NCBI GenBank assembly: GCA_041686935.1
Contig: JAWLCW010000005.1
Coordinates: 1 to 64,000 of the forward strand
Length of the DNA: 64,000 nucleotides
Origin: Mariniphaga sp041686935
GTDB taxonomy: Bacteria > Bacteroidota > Bacteroidia > Bacteroidales > Prolixibacteraceae
Reading direction: 5' to 3'
The position numbers and the translations under genes were made by a program. Shown here piece by piece: positions 48,082 through 57,589 of this stretch; the stretch's first letter is position 1, and each line of letters opens with the position of its first letter. The notes under the pieces were generated by a model. The model was not told the origin of the DNA, made no database searches, and saw nothing but the letters and a program-made list of their open reading frames with translations.

Positions 48082-48612
48082 AATAATATGATTGTTGGCG
48101 TCCAAATGGTTTTTCCGTTCATTTTCCCTGATTAGAATTTCGAAAAGTCTGGCTGTTGCAAAAGCGTCGCCTGCTGCCCGGTGTCTGCCATTGATTTCGA
48201 TTCCCATATCTGCACAAATTTTCCCCAGTGAATAGGAGCTATGCCCCGGAATCAGTTTTCGGGAAAGTCTTACAGTGCAAAGGGTTTTTCGCTGGAAATC
48301 GTATTCCAGTCTTTTAAATTCTTCTTTCACAAACCGATAATCAAACTGTACATTGTGGGCGACAAAAATTCTTCCGGAAGTCATTTCAACAATCTTGCGG
48401 GCAATTTCATAAAATCGGGGGGCGTCTTTTACCATTTCATTTGTAATTCCTGTTAACCGGGTAATGAACAAAGGAATATCCATTTCGGGTCTGATGAGGG
48501 AGGAGAAAGACCCGGTTATTTCCTTTCCGTTGTGCTGAATAATGGCAATTTCGGTTATCTGGCCATGTTTATAACTGTTTCCGGTAGTTTCGATGTCAAT
48601 AATTGCAAACAA
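48073..48612 (-). CDS. DnaQ-like 3'-5' exonuclease
   Basis: The 179-residue protein is a single DEDDh exonuclease domain. ExoI is FAIIDIETTGN (Asp, Glu), ExoII is IFVAHNVQFDYRFVKEEF (Asp), and ExoIII is GRHRAAGDAFATARLF (His, Asp). Many Bacteroidota homologues carry a GIY-YIG nuclease domain after the exonuclease, about 460 residues in all; that part is missing here and the protein ends normally. It could proofread DNA polymerase III or act in repair. The missing domain is noted in the findings. Confidence 0.93.
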   Translation of the reverse strand: MFAIIDIETTGNSYKHGQITEIAIIQHNGKEITGSFSSLIRPEMDIPLFITRLTGITNEMVKDAPRFYEIARKIVEMTSGRIFVAHNVQFDYRFVKEEFKRLEYDFQRKTLCTVRLSRKLIPGHSSYSLGKICADMGIEINGRHRAAGDAFATARLFEILIRENERKNHLDANNHIILF

Positions 48613-48764
48613 AATGGAATAATTTTAATAATATTTAAAAAAATGTATAAATTTGTTTAAAAATATGTTGTTAAGCTGTATCTTAGGCATAAACTAAGTT
48701 TTAACAAAGAAAAATTAATTTTTAAATTGCATACAAAAATAAGAACTTCTAAAAAATTACGATT

Positions 48765-50105
48765 ATGAAAAAATTTACTCTGCTTTTTCTTTCCCTTTTT
48801 ATAATGGGAACTGCATTTGCTCAAAATGCAGACAACAAATGGGCAATTGGATTAGGGCCTGGCATTTTCCAAAATCTGGAAAAGAATGATCTAGGATTTA
48901 TGGGTGATTTTTATTTAAGCACATACTTAAGTCCTTCCTTCGATTTAATGTTGAAAACTCCGCTTGGCTTTTACAGTGAAGGAATCGATTTTTTCAATCC
49001 ATCACTGAATTTCAGGTATAAATTGTACAATGGTAAAATTTTATCAGAAACCAGTTCTGTACAACCTTACCTTTATGCTGGTGGGGGATATTTGTTTGAC
49101 AACCTTGAGCAGAATGGTGGAACCGACAATGCCGGGGTGAATTTTAATGCCGGGATTGGTTCTAAATTTCCCCTTAGCTCAAGTACATCATTATATCTTG
49201 AGGTGGGTTACATTCACGGAATCGAAGGTTACAGGCACGTTAATGAACAGTTGTCCAGCGTACAGGATAATTTTCTGAAACTTTCCGGTATAATTGAATT
49301 TTCTCTTGGTGCTGCAAAAGACTCCGACGGTGACGGTGTTCCGGACAGAAGAGACAAATGCCCTGATACTCCTCCCGGAGTGCAGGTTGACGAACACGGA
49401 TGCCCGCTTGACCGTGATGGCGACGGAATCCCGGATTACCTCGACAAATGTCCTGACGAACCTGGTCTGCCTCAGTTTGACGGATGTCCTGACAGTGATG
49501 GCGACGGCGTGCCGGATCATTTGGATAAATGTCCCGATACCCCTCGCGGAGTTCAGGTTGATCAGCATGGATGTCCGCTCGACAGCGATGGCGACGGTGT
49601 TCCGGATTATCTTGACAAATGTCCCAATACTCCTAAAGGTTGCCCGGTTGACGAGCATGGTTGCCCGGTTGATTCCGACGGTGACGGCGTACCGGATTGC
49701 ATTGACAAATGTCCAACTGTTCCCGGACCAGCTTCCAATGATGGATGCCCGGAAGAAGAAGCGCTTGAAATTCCTGCTGTTTATTTCGATTTTGATAAAG
49801 CAGTGTTGAGGCCTGAAGCAATTACAGAGCTTGACAAACTGGTTCAAACTTTGAGCAATGCCAGAGAATACAGTATTGTTGTTGGTGGTCATACCTGCGA
49901 CATTGGTGCTGGAAACTACAACATGAAACTCTCTGAGAGAAGGGCCCAGGCAGTTGTTAAATATCTGCTTTCAAAAGGAATCAGTAATGCGTATGTTGGT
50001 TCAAATTACTACGGTGAAGACAAGCCTGCTGTTCCTAATACTTCTATTGAAAACAGAAGGAAAAACCGCAGGGTTGAATTTGAAGAAGCGACTATTAAAA
50101 AATAA
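48765..50105 (+). CDS. OmpA family protein with thrombospondin type-3 repeats
   Basis: The 446-residue protein has a signal peptide (FTLLFLSLFIMGTAFAQ), an eight-strand barrel (about 22-185), five calcium-binding TSP3 repeats (DSDGDGVPDxxDKCPDTP type, about 185-325), and a peptidoglycan-binding OmpA domain (PAVYFDFDKAVLRPEAITELDKL, GGHTCDIGAGNYNMKLSERRAQAVVKYL, ENRRKNRRVEF). It links the outer membrane to the cell wall and is abundant in Bacteroidota. The domain order is standard for the family. A strong terminator follows. Confidence 0.96.
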   Translation: MKKFTLLFLSLFIMGTAFAQNADNKWAIGLGPGIFQNLEKNDLGFMGDFYLSTYLSPSFDLMLKTPLGFYSEGIDFFNPSLNFRYKLYNGKILSETSSVQPYLYAGGGYLFDNLEQNGGTDNAGVNFNAGIGSKFPLSSSTSLYLEVGYIHGIEGYRHVNEQLSSVQDNFLKLSGIIEFSLGAAKDSDGDGVPDRRDKCPDTPPGVQVDEHGCPLDRDGDGIPDYLDKCPDEPGLPQFDGCPDSDGDGVPDHLDKCPDTPRGVQVDQHGCPLDSDGDGVPDYLDKCPNTPKGCPVDEHGCPVDSDGDGVPDCIDKCPTVPGPASNDGCPEEEALEIPAVYFDFDKAVLRPEAITELDKLVQTLSNAREYSIVVGGHTCDIGAGNYNMKLSERRAQAVVKYLLSKGISNAYVGSNYYGEDKPAVPNTSIENRRKNRRVEFEEATIKK

Positions 50106-50126
50106 TAAATTCACGTTTAAGAAATA

Positions 50127-50158
50127 AAAAGCCTTGCCTTCGGGCAGGGTTTTTTTTT
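50127..50158 (+). terminator. Terminator after the OmpA gene
   Basis: CCTTGCC-TTCG-GGCAGGG stem with a long T-run, flanked by an A-run. A UUCG-type loop makes it a strong intrinsic terminator. Confidence 0.92.
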
Positions 50159-50186
50159 GGTACCCTACACAAGTGTAAAATCCAAG

Positions 50187-50218
50187 TTGCCACCTGATAA
50201 CCTAAAATGTTATCTTTG
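50187..50218 (+). promoter_or_regulatory. Promoter of argS
   Basis: TTG at 50187-50189 and TATCTTTG at 50211-50218 are separated by 21 bases, the spacing of Bacteroidota -33/-7 promoters. The argS start follows 22 bases later. Confidence 0.65.
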
Positions 50219-50240
50219 CAGCTCTTAAATTATTCAATAT

Positions 50241-52037
50241 ATGACGATAGAGCAAATTGTTTTTTCTGCTGTGACAGATGTTTTGAAAACCCTGTATGAT
50301 ATTGATGCTGAAAAAGGTTTAATTCAATTACAAAATACACGTAAAGATTTTAAGGGCGACATAACCCTGGTGGTTTTCCCCTTTTTAAAGTATTCGAAAA
50401 AAAGTCCTGAAGATACTGCGTTTGAGATTGGAACAATTATCCGGAAGAATGTAAAAGAGGTTGAATCCTTTAATGTAGTCAAAGGATTTTTAAATATAGA
50501 ATTTGAAAATGGTTATTGGATTAAAGAGTTGGAAAATGCCCGGCAAAATACTCATTTTGGCATATCTGCTACAAATAAAAATGCCGAATTGGTTATGGTC
50601 GAATATTCATCTCCCAATACAAACAAACCATTGCACCTCGGACACATTCGAAACAATCTGTTAGGGTTTTCACTATCTGAAATATTAAAAGCAAATGGTT
50701 ATAAAGTTGTGAAAACCAATATAGTAAATGACAGGGGAATACATATTTGCAAGTCAATGCTGGCCTGGTTAAAATGGGGGAAGGGTCAGACTCCCGAAAA
50801 TACCGGCAAGAAAGGAGATCATTTGTTAGGAGAATTATACGTTGAATTCGATAGACATTATAAGCAGGAGATTGCCGGCTTGCTTGAAAAGGGTTTATCG
50901 CAAAAGGAGGCTGAGGAACAGGCGCCATCCATACTCGAAGCCCGTGATTTGTTAAGAAAATGGGAGTCAGGAGATATAGAAGTTGTCGAATTATGGAAAA
51001 CCATGAACGGTTGGGTTTACAATGGATTTGACATTACTTACAGGCGGTTAGGAGTTGATTTTGATAAAATATACTATGAATCGGACACCTATCTGGTTGG
51101 AAAAGATGAGGTTTTGCGTGGATTACAGGAAGGAATTTTTTATGAAAAAGACGATGGCTCAGTTTGGGCCGACTTAACCAGCGAGGGACTCGACCATAAA
51201 TTACTTCTTCGCAGCGACGGAACATCCGTATATATTACCCAGGACATTGGTACCGCCAAATTGCGGTTTCATGATTATTCAATCAATAAAATGATTTATG
51301 TTGTAGGGAATGAACAAAATTATCATTTTCAGGTTTTGGCTGCCTTGCTCGATAAACTGGGTTATAAATGGGGCAAAGGGCTTTATCATTTTTCATACGG
51401 AATGGTGGAATTGCCGACCGGGAAAATGAAATCGAGAGAAGGTACAGTTGTTGATGCCGACGACCTAATGGAAGGAATGGTGAAGGTAGCTCGCGATATG
51501 GCCAAAGAACTTGGAAAACTCGATTCGCTAACTGAGGAGGAAGCCAAAAAAATATATGAGATAATTGCTCTGGGCGCCCTTAAATACTATATTCTGAAGG
51601 TAGATCCCAAAAAGAATATGATGTTTAACCCGGAGGAATCCATTGATTTCAATGGGAATACCGGTCCTTTTATTCAATATACTCATGCACGTATTCAATC
51701 GGTTTTAAGAAAATCAGCCGAAAAGAAATTGGCTGTCGATAAAAATCTTACAAATTATCCTGAAAAACTTTCATTCAAGGAAAAAGAGTTAATCAAAAGA
51801 ATCGTTCAGTTTCCCGAAGTAGTGAAAGAGGCAGGGGGCAATTACAGTCCGGCTTTTATTGCCAATTATTGTTATGAACTGGCGAAAGAATTTAATCAGT
51901 TTTATCATGATCATCCTATTATTGGTGAAAACGATAAGTCTGTAAGAGAGTTGCGCCTTCTTATGTCAGCAGTTGTTGGAAAAGTTATTAAGGATGGAAT
52001 GAGTCTGTTGGGTATTGAAGTGCCTGACCGAATGTGA
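50241..52037 (+). CDS. argS: Arginyl-tRNA synthetase
   Basis: The 598-residue class I synthetase charges tRNA-Arg. It has the N-terminal tRNA-binding domain (to about residue 105), the HIGH-type motif in EYSSPNTNKPLHLGHIRNNL, the catalytic and insertion domains, a KMSKS-like KMKSREGTVV near 395, and the C-terminal DALR anticodon-binding domain (about 470-598, ending GMSLLGIEVPDRM). Length is normal for the family. It has its own promoter and is probably monocistronic. Confidence 0.97.
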   Translation: MTIEQIVFSAVTDVLKTLYDIDAEKGLIQLQNTRKDFKGDITLVVFPFLKYSKKSPEDTAFEIGTIIRKNVKEVESFNVVKGFLNIEFENGYWIKELENARQNTHFGISATNKNAELVMVEYSSPNTNKPLHLGHIRNNLLGFSLSEILKANGYKVVKTNIVNDRGIHICKSMLAWLKWGKGQTPENTGKKGDHLLGELYVEFDRHYKQEIAGLLEKGLSQKEAEEQAPSILEARDLLRKWESGDIEVVELWKTMNGWVYNGFDITYRRLGVDFDKIYYESDTYLVGKDEVLRGLQEGIFYEKDDGSVWADLTSEGLDHKLLLRSDGTSVYITQDIGTAKLRFHDYSINKMIYVVGNEQNYHFQVLAALLDKLGYKWGKGLYHFSYGMVELPTGKMKSREGTVVDADDLMEGMVKVARDMAKELGKLDSLTEEEAKKIYEIIALGALKYYILKVDPKKNMMFNPEESIDFNGNTGPFIQYTHARIQSVLRKSAEKKLAVDKNLTNYPEKLSFKEKELIKRIVQFPEVVKEAGGNYSPAFIANYCYELAKEFNQFYHDHPIIGENDKSVRELRLLMSAVVGKVIKDGMSLLGIEVPDRM

Positions 52038-52043
52038 AAAAAT

Positions 52044-52066
52044 GGGGAGTTGGCACCCCCCTTTCT
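52044..52066 (+). terminator. Possible terminator after argS
   Basis: GGGGAGT pairs with ACCCC(CC) around a four-base loop with one bulge, followed by CTTTCTT. Weak candidate. Confidence 0.35.
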
Positions 52067-52135
52067 TATGAAAATTTTTCTGATTTAATGGTTGAAGGAA
52101 AAAGCATCTTCTTATAATTAAATTCTGTTTTTTAG

Positions 52136-52148
52136 AAAAAGGTAACCC
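52136..52148 (-). promoter_or_regulatory. Inverted copy of the GGGTTACCTTTT motif
   Basis: Read on the minus strand this is GGGTTACCTTTTT, matching the core of the sites at 52383 and 57590. It faces away from the sigma gene and has TTCGGATATATA beside it, similar to the bases after the core at 57590. It could be an operator half-site or a promoter for an antisense or unannotated transcript. The remaining part of this 390-base AT-rich gap (52038-52427) shows no gene. Confidence 0.45.
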
Positions 52149-52382
52149 TATATATCCGAAAAAAAAATGAAAAAAAAATTGCTTTTTTTTATAACGGACT
52201 GTTTGTTATAAAATTAGACTACCATAATTCTTATTCCCTTTTTTTCAAAAACCTGAAAAAAAACAGATTGTTGTTTGCAAATTCCGGTTATTTTTACAAA
52301 TTCGCGCAAGTAATTGTTTTATAGTGTTTTTTTGCCAAACCTAAAGAACAGAAAAAAAATATTTTTCATTTTTTTTATAAAA

Positions 52383-52421
52383 GAGGGTTACCTTTTCTAC
52401 TTTTAACGAATTATATAATAG
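52383..52421 (+). promoter_or_regulatory. Promoter-like element before the sigma factor gene
   Basis: GAGGGTTACCTTTTCT starts this 39-base stretch, which matches the region upstream of the peptide gene (57590-57628) at 29 of 39 positions including the first 16. It ends 6 bases before the sigma gene start. The conserved GGGTTACC block and a GAA block 16 bases on resemble an ECF promoter, so self-regulation by the sigma factor is inferred. Confidence 0.6.
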
Positions 52422-52427
52422 ACGGAC

Positions 52428-53015
52428 ATGAAGAATTACAATGATGAGCAAATCCTGAAAGGGATACTAAGACATGATAACCTAATTTTGCAATACATCT
52501 ACAAACAGTTCTATTACAAGGTTAATTTGTTTATTAAAAAGAACAGTGGGAATGAGGATGATGCAAATGATATTTTTCAGGAAGCGATTATTGTCATCTA
52601 CCGTAAGTTGAAAGAAAACGATTTAGTTTTCGAAACGAGTTCTTTTCAGGGTTACCTTTTTTCAGTTTGCCGTTTTCTTTGGTTGAAACAGTTGGAGAAA
52701 AGACGGATTGAACAGGAAAAAATAAATGATACCTTACCATTTCAGGATGACATTTATGATGACAACCTGGTTGAACTGGTAGAAAAAAATGAAAAGTATG
52801 GTTTATACCAGAAACATTTTAAAACCCTGAGTACAGATTGTCAAAAGCTTTTGCAGTTATTTTTCGAAAAAGTCCCTCTGTCCGAAATTGCCCGGATTAT
52901 GGGCTATAAAGGCGAAAAATATGCAAAGAAGCGCAAGTTTAAATGTAAAGAGCTGCTGATTAGCAGAATAAAGCAGGATACAGAATTTAAAAAAATACTT
53001 GAAGATGATACCTAA
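52428..53015 (+). CDS. ECF-type RNA polymerase sigma factor (TPR/CHAT locus)
   Basis: The 195-residue protein has region 2 (LQYIYKQFYYKVNLFIKKN, EDDANDIFQEAIIVIYRKL, SSFQGYLFSVCRFLWLKQLEKRR) and region 4 (HFKTLSTDCQKLLQLFFEKVPLSEIARIMGYKGEKYAKKRKFKCKELL). The C-terminal helices fit an ECF sigma factor, although the region-4 turn (IARIMGYKGEKYAKKRK) is divergent. It overlaps the next gene by 11 bases, so the two are translationally coupled, as sigma/anti-sigma pairs often are. The upstream element shared with the peptide gene suggests it drives both. Confidence 0.9.
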   Translation: MKNYNDEQILKGILRHDNLILQYIYKQFYYKVNLFIKKNSGNEDDANDIFQEAIIVIYRKLKENDLVFETSSFQGYLFSVCRFLWLKQLEKRRIEQEKINDTLPFQDDIYDDNLVELVEKNEKYGLYQKHFKTLSTDCQKLLQLFFEKVPLSEIARIMGYKGEKYAKKRKFKCKELLISRIKQDTEFKKILEDDT

Positions 53016-54498
53016 AACAAAACTCTTTGAATTGGTTGAGGATTATTGCTTGGACGCACTCAGCCAACACGAAAAAAATGAATTTGAAAAGGAACTGAAA
53101 AGTAACAACGAATTAAGAGACGAAGTAAAATTCGAAAAAGCAATCCAGTCAGCTTTAGCTGAAAAAGACGTTCTCAACCTGAGAGAAAAACTTGAAACAG
53201 TTTCAAAACAAACCAGAAATGGAAACACCCCTTTCGATCTTCTGGAAAATTTTGATAACATCCAGCAACTCTCCGAAACACTGCCTCCCGAAGAATTACT
53301 AAAATTTTACGATTCACTGCCTAAAGCACATGTTTACCAGCACGAACTGGTTGCAAACGAAAATATTCATGAGTTTTTCCGCGAGCAAAACATAGCCGGT
53401 TTGGAGCAGGAAATAACTTTTGATGATTTTGACGAAGGTGAATTGGAATTCGAGGGGCTTGACGAAGCCATTCTCGAAAAAGACATTTTAAACCTCAGAG
53501 ATACACTTTCAAAAGTTTCGGCATCAGTCAGGGAAAATTGTTCAACCGAGGAAATTGACCGTTATTTAAATGGCGAATTGGTTGGAAAGGAATTGGAACG
53601 ATTTGAACAGGAACTTGCAGTAAATAGCATTCTTCAGCGAGAAGTGACGCTTCACGGAGATCTGGAAAATGCACTGCTTGAGCTTGATGTAATGAACCTT
53701 CGTAATAAAATGGACCACTTGTTAAAAACCGAAAGTTCATGGAATGTTTCTGAATCCCAAATCGAAGACTTTATTGATGGATTTCTTGATGGTGAGGAAT
53801 TGGAAATGTTCAGGGCCGAACTGAACGAAAACACTGACCTGAAAGCGGAAGTATCACTTAGAAGAAATGTGGATAAATCTATTGGAGAAAATGATATTTT
53901 AGCTCTCAGAGACAAACTGATAAATGTAAAACATGAAGTTCAGAACAAAGAAATAAAATCACTCATACCTGAAACTGATATTCTTCCTTTAAGATTTTGG
54001 AGGGCTGGTGTGGCCGTAGCTGTTATATTATTTGCTTTTGCCGGGCTCTTTAAAACTGAATTTGCCGGAACCAGTCAAATTTACAGCAAATACTATCAGG
54101 CTCCCGAATGGGCTCCGCAAAGGTCAGTTGCTGCTGATCTGGGAGTTTTGCAAATGGCAAACCAGTATTTTGCAGAGGGTAATTACGAAAAAGCCCTGTC
54201 ACTATACGAAAAAGCCATTAACGAGAATGATGAAAAGTTTGTATTTCAGTTTTATAAAGCTGCGAGTCTTCAGAATCTCGAAAACTACGACAAAGCAATT
54301 CCTGAGTATTCCAATGTGATACAGCACGGTGACAATATGTTTGTGGAAGAATCTGAGTGGTACAGGGCATTATGTTACCTGAAAACCGGACAAAAAGATT
54401 CGGCAAAAGAACAACTTTTTGCAATTATAAACAGAAATGGATATTATGCTTCCGATGCAAAAGCGGTATTAAGGAAAACCAGATTATCATTCAGATAA
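53005..54498 (+). CDS. Membrane-spanning protein with tandem anti-sigma-like modules and periplasmic TPRs
   Basis: The 497-residue protein has four copies of a helical module ending in a LxLRxKLxxV-type helix: near residues 56-67 (LNLREKLETVSK), 163-174 (LNLRDTLSKVSA), 230-239 (MNLRNKMDHLL), and 300-312 (LALRDKLINVKHEV). The bases of three modules read like the IxxYLxGELxxxExxxFExxLxxN pattern of cytoplasmic anti-sigma domains without the zinc motif. A membrane helix follows (about 329-349) and then periplasmic TPRs (YFAEGNYEKALSLYEKAI, YKAASLQNLENYDKAI). It likely binds the sigma factor in the cytoplasm and senses something in the envelope. The ATG at 53005 is preferred over a TTG at 52999. 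Confidence 0.82.
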   Translation: MIPKTKLFELVEDYCLDALSQHEKNEFEKELKSNNELRDEVKFEKAIQSALAEKDVLNLREKLETVSKQTRNGNTPFDLLENFDNIQQLSETLPPEELLKFYDSLPKAHVYQHELVANENIHEFFREQNIAGLEQEITFDDFDEGELEFEGLDEAILEKDILNLRDTLSKVSASVRENCSTEEIDRYLNGELVGKELERFEQELAVNSILQREVTLHGDLENALLELDVMNLRNKMDHLLKTESSWNVSESQIEDFIDGFLDGEELEMFRAELNENTDLKAEVSLRRNVDKSIGENDILALRDKLINVKHEVQNKEIKSLIPETDILPLRFWRAGVAVAVILFAFAGLFKTEFAGTSQIYSKYYQAPEWAPQRSVAADLGVLQMANQYFAEGNYEKALSLYEKAINENDEKFVFQFYKAASLQNLENYDKAIPEYSNVIQHGDNMFVEESEWYRALCYLKTGQKDSAKEQLFAIINRNGYYASDAKAVLRKTRLSFR

Positions 54499-54672
54499 TT
54501 TTAATTCGTTAAACTTGATTTTTACACATTCAACAAGCGTTCTTTAAAAAACTGAAAACCAATAATTCGAAAAATAAAAGCGTTAAATTTGAAAACCACA
54601 CATTTGCAAATTGAAAATGCTTTTAAGATGAAGATGATAAAGTGAATATGACGTTATTGAAAACCACACATT
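54499..54672. repeat. Short direct repeat in the gap between convergent genes
   Basis: TTGAAAACCACACATT occurs at 54589-54604 and 54657-54672, 68 bases apart, in an AT-rich gap that ends at the CHAT gene stop. No terminator hairpin was recognised. The role of the repeat is unknown. Confidence 0.5.
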
Positions 54673-57528
54673 CTAATTTTTTTTATAACGCATTTTTCGG
54701 TTCTTTTTCATCCTGATGAATTGGTCAATGGTTATTCCTGCCAGAGCAAGAATGAGCAGGCCAAAAAAGTAATAATCATAACTTCTGAAAAGTGGATTTG
54801 CAGCGCCTATGCTAACGTAACCCAGCCAATAATGTGGATGGGCCATGCGCGGATTTGCGTTTTCGAGGTATCTTAATTTTGCCAGCCGTAAAGCTTCATC
54901 TGTTGATCTTCCTTTTTTCAGATTTTGATAAAATGAACTCATTATTTTAGTTCCGGCGTTATCTTCAACTTCCCAAAGGGTCATAACTATTGCAGGGCAA
55001 CCTGCATACAAAAATCCCCGGGCAAGACTCATCACACCTTCGCCTTTTCTTAAATTTCCACTGCCTGTATTACAGGCGCTTAACACTGTTAAACGAGCGT
55101 TAAGATCTAAATTATAAACATCTGCCGTATTTAGCCAGCCATCGTTTTCAGGAGTTGTCTCATTGTTTTGGGCAAAAGCAAAACGCGAAAATGCAGGCAG
55201 AGAGTCGTTTATAAATGCATGCATGGCCAAATGCAAAATGTCGTGATTTTTGCTGTGCTTTCTGAAGTTTAACTCAGTTGCATCATCGCTTTTAAAAAGC
55301 TTTGTTTTAATTTTGCTGGCAATTAAATCTACTTCACGCTGAATTCCGGGCAATGGCGTTAAAATCAACCTGTCATTTTCAAAAAATACGGTATCTGATT
55401 TATATTCCGGTGCGAAAGCAAGAATTCGGTTTTTTGCTTTTCGCTGCTGATTATTCCCAAATTTGAAAAGAAGATTAGCCGAGTAGGCATAATTAATGGT
55501 GTTGTTTCTGATAAGATACGGTAGCTGATTGAATTGTATCTGGCCTATAGTATCCGGCATTTCGGTTAACAGTGCGTCGAAAGGCAGGTAGCTAAGTTTT
55601 CCATCAGGAATAATTGTTATTTTTTTATTTTGGATAACAGATGCGAAAGGATGAATCAAATGTTGATATAAAGAATTTGCTGCTACACAAAATGCTTTTG
55701 AGTTGTCATTTTTGGTAAAAAGGTAACCTGGATTAGACATGAACCTGTATGTTACTTCCAGCGATTGAATAAATGCAGAATCGATATCAATTTTTATGAA
55801 ATTTTTAAATCCCCGGGCAAAACAAAAAGCATAAAGTTCAGGTATTGAGTCTGTTTCATTCAATACATATTCAATTAAAACTTCGTTATTTTTTAAATTC
55901 TGCATTATTTCAGAAGTTTTTATGGTGCCATCGGCATATTTTAGCTCATAATAGTCGCTGAAATTTTGTTCGATATACTGATTTAGTTCGTCGCGTTGTC
56001 TTTTTAGCTGGAATAATGCTGAATCAGTTTTTGCCATTTCTTCATAATCAGGATTTTTTTCTCGCCGAAGATTAAACAATTTTTCGTTTTGGCTTGTAAT
56101 GCTGTAGTTTAGATAGCGTTCAAGTTCAATTAGACTGTCCGGTATCAGGCTGTTTTCACGGGCCAACTGGTCCGATAGCCGATCGAAAACCGAACTTGCT
56201 TTCATCCGTTCTGCATTTGAAAATGCAAATTCGGTAATTTCGGGGTCTGATAAAATTTCATTGGCTTTCCATGCGGTTTGTACAATCTTAAAAAATGTAG
56301 ATTCTTCCAGCTCTCCAAGCTGAATTTTATTTTCTTCGGAGTAGATTTCTTTACGCGCCTGTTGGATTAAATCGGCTGTAATTTTATAGTAATCCAGTGC
56401 ATCCCGGATAGACTCTTCCCGTTGTGAGTGTGTTGTATTGGCATATATTTCAGAAATTTGAGTGTATGTATCGCCAATAAGTTTAAGCAATTCCAGGCTT
56501 TGTGTAAGTGAAAGGGTACTTGATGGTGAACCGGCAACCTCGTTAAGCTTGCTGATGTCCATTCCAAGCGACTCCAGGCCTTTTTTGTAATAATTGATTG
56601 CCTGGTTCAGGTTAGAGGCTTTTTGGCTTCTGAAGGCTTCTATGTCCCTTGTTTCAACTTTGAGGTTTTCGTAAAGGTAGCCATGAGTTTTTAAATAAAG
56701 TGAAAAGGTTAGTCCATCGCTAAGTCCAATTTTTTGAAAAGTATTTTCAGTAATATTTAATATATGATTGGCCTCACTTAATTTATTGTTTTTTATTAAA
56801 AAGTCTGAATAATTTATGTATTCAAATAGTAAATTTAAATCCGATTCAGAATATAAATCTTTAGCATATCTAATTGCTTCTTGATAAGTATTATATGCTT
56901 CATCAAATTTTTTTAATTCCTGGTAAATGGCTGCTTTAAGGCTAAGAAAAAACAGTTTTGTGTCAGAGTATGCCTCAGTATAATGATTTTCGATGATCGT
57001 CAGTGCATCAGCATAATTTCTTAATTTGAAGTTCGTATTTGCCAGACTGTAATAGATATCTGCCACTCCGGGTTTATCAGTTTCTGTTTGGTTCTCAAAT
57101 ATTTCAACCGCTTTTTTATAATATTCTGATGAAGTGCCAAAATTAAGTTTGTTAAAATAAACGTTGCCAATATTGTTGTAAAGTCTTGCAAGGGCAAGAT
57201 CATTTCTGTCAAGTTCGCTTAAATACGCATTTTCTGCAATTAAAAAATGTTCAATTGCTTTATCAAGGTTACCCAGATTTCTATACGAAATACCGATTGC
57301 ATTTTGAATGATGCCATAGTCATAACTTTGTTTTGAGTATATTTTCTCTCTTAATTGAGAAGAAATTTTCAGGGTATCAATGGCTTCTGAATATAGCCCG
57401 TTTCTAATCAGATTTGATGCATTGATGTATGATTGATATGCCCGGATACTGTCATTAACATGTTGATTGTTAGCATTTGTTTGGATAAAAATCAAGGTTG
57501 ATAAAATTACGTTCAGAATAATTTTCAT
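54673..57528 (-). CDS. Periplasmic, membrane-anchored TPR-CHAT (caspase-like) protein
   Basis: The 951-residue protein has a signal peptide (IILNVILSTLIFIQTNANN), about eight TPR helices pairs between residues 25 and 430, a coiled-coil-like linker (about 430-540), a CHAT domain (about 540-905) and a C-terminal membrane helix (about 913-935) with a basic tail. The catalytic His lies in ILHLAMHAF near 768 and the Cys in LTVLSACNTGSGNLRKGEG near 817, the CHAT/separase-type dyad. Periplasmic placement is inferred from the two ends. CHAT proteins are proteases of the caspase clan, some of which act in bacterial immunity. It converges with the sigma/TPR operon and is divergent from the peptide gene. 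Confidence 0.9.
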   Translation of the reverse strand: MKIILNVILSTLIFIQTNANNQHVNDSIRAYQSYINASNLIRNGLYSEAIDTLKISSQLREKIYSKQSYDYGIIQNAIGISYRNLGNLDKAIEHFLIAENAYLSELDRNDLALARLYNNIGNVYFNKLNFGTSSEYYKKAVEIFENQTETDKPGVADIYYSLANTNFKLRNYADALTIIENHYTEAYSDTKLFFLSLKAAIYQELKKFDEAYNTYQEAIRYAKDLYSESDLNLLFEYINYSDFLIKNNKLSEANHILNITENTFQKIGLSDGLTFSLYLKTHGYLYENLKVETRDIEAFRSQKASNLNQAINYYKKGLESLGMDISKLNEVAGSPSSTLSLTQSLELLKLIGDTYTQISEIYANTTHSQREESIRDALDYYKITADLIQQARKEIYSEENKIQLGELEESTFFKIVQTAWKANEILSDPEITEFAFSNAERMKASSVFDRLSDQLARENSLIPDSLIELERYLNYSITSQNEKLFNLRREKNPDYEEMAKTDSALFQLKRQRDELNQYIEQNFSDYYELKYADGTIKTSEIMQNLKNNEVLIEYVLNETDSIPELYAFCFARGFKNFIKIDIDSAFIQSLEVTYRFMSNPGYLFTKNDNSKAFCVAANSLYQHLIHPFASVIQNKKITIIPDGKLSYLPFDALLTEMPDTIGQIQFNQLPYLIRNNTINYAYSANLLFKFGNNQQRKAKNRILAFAPEYKSDTVFFENDRLILTPLPGIQREVDLIASKIKTKLFKSDDATELNFRKHSKNHDILHLAMHAFINDSLPAFSRFAFAQNNETTPENDGWLNTADVYNLDLNARLTVLSACNTGSGNLRKGEGVMSLARGFLYAGCPAIVMTLWEVEDNAGTKIMSSFYQNLKKGRSTDEALRLAKLRYLENANPRMAHPHYWLGYVSIGAANPLFRSYDYYFFGLLILALAGITIDQFIRMKKNRKMRYKKN

Positions 57529-57589
57529 TATTATGTTTTGATTGCTTTCATTCGGCCAAATTAAAATATTTTATTTTTTTTTCCAATTT

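Noticed and set aside
49191..49892. 233-codon antisense open frame over the OmpA repeats
   Set aside because: It is the complement of the Asp/Gly-rich TSP3 repeats and has repetitive, unnatural composition.
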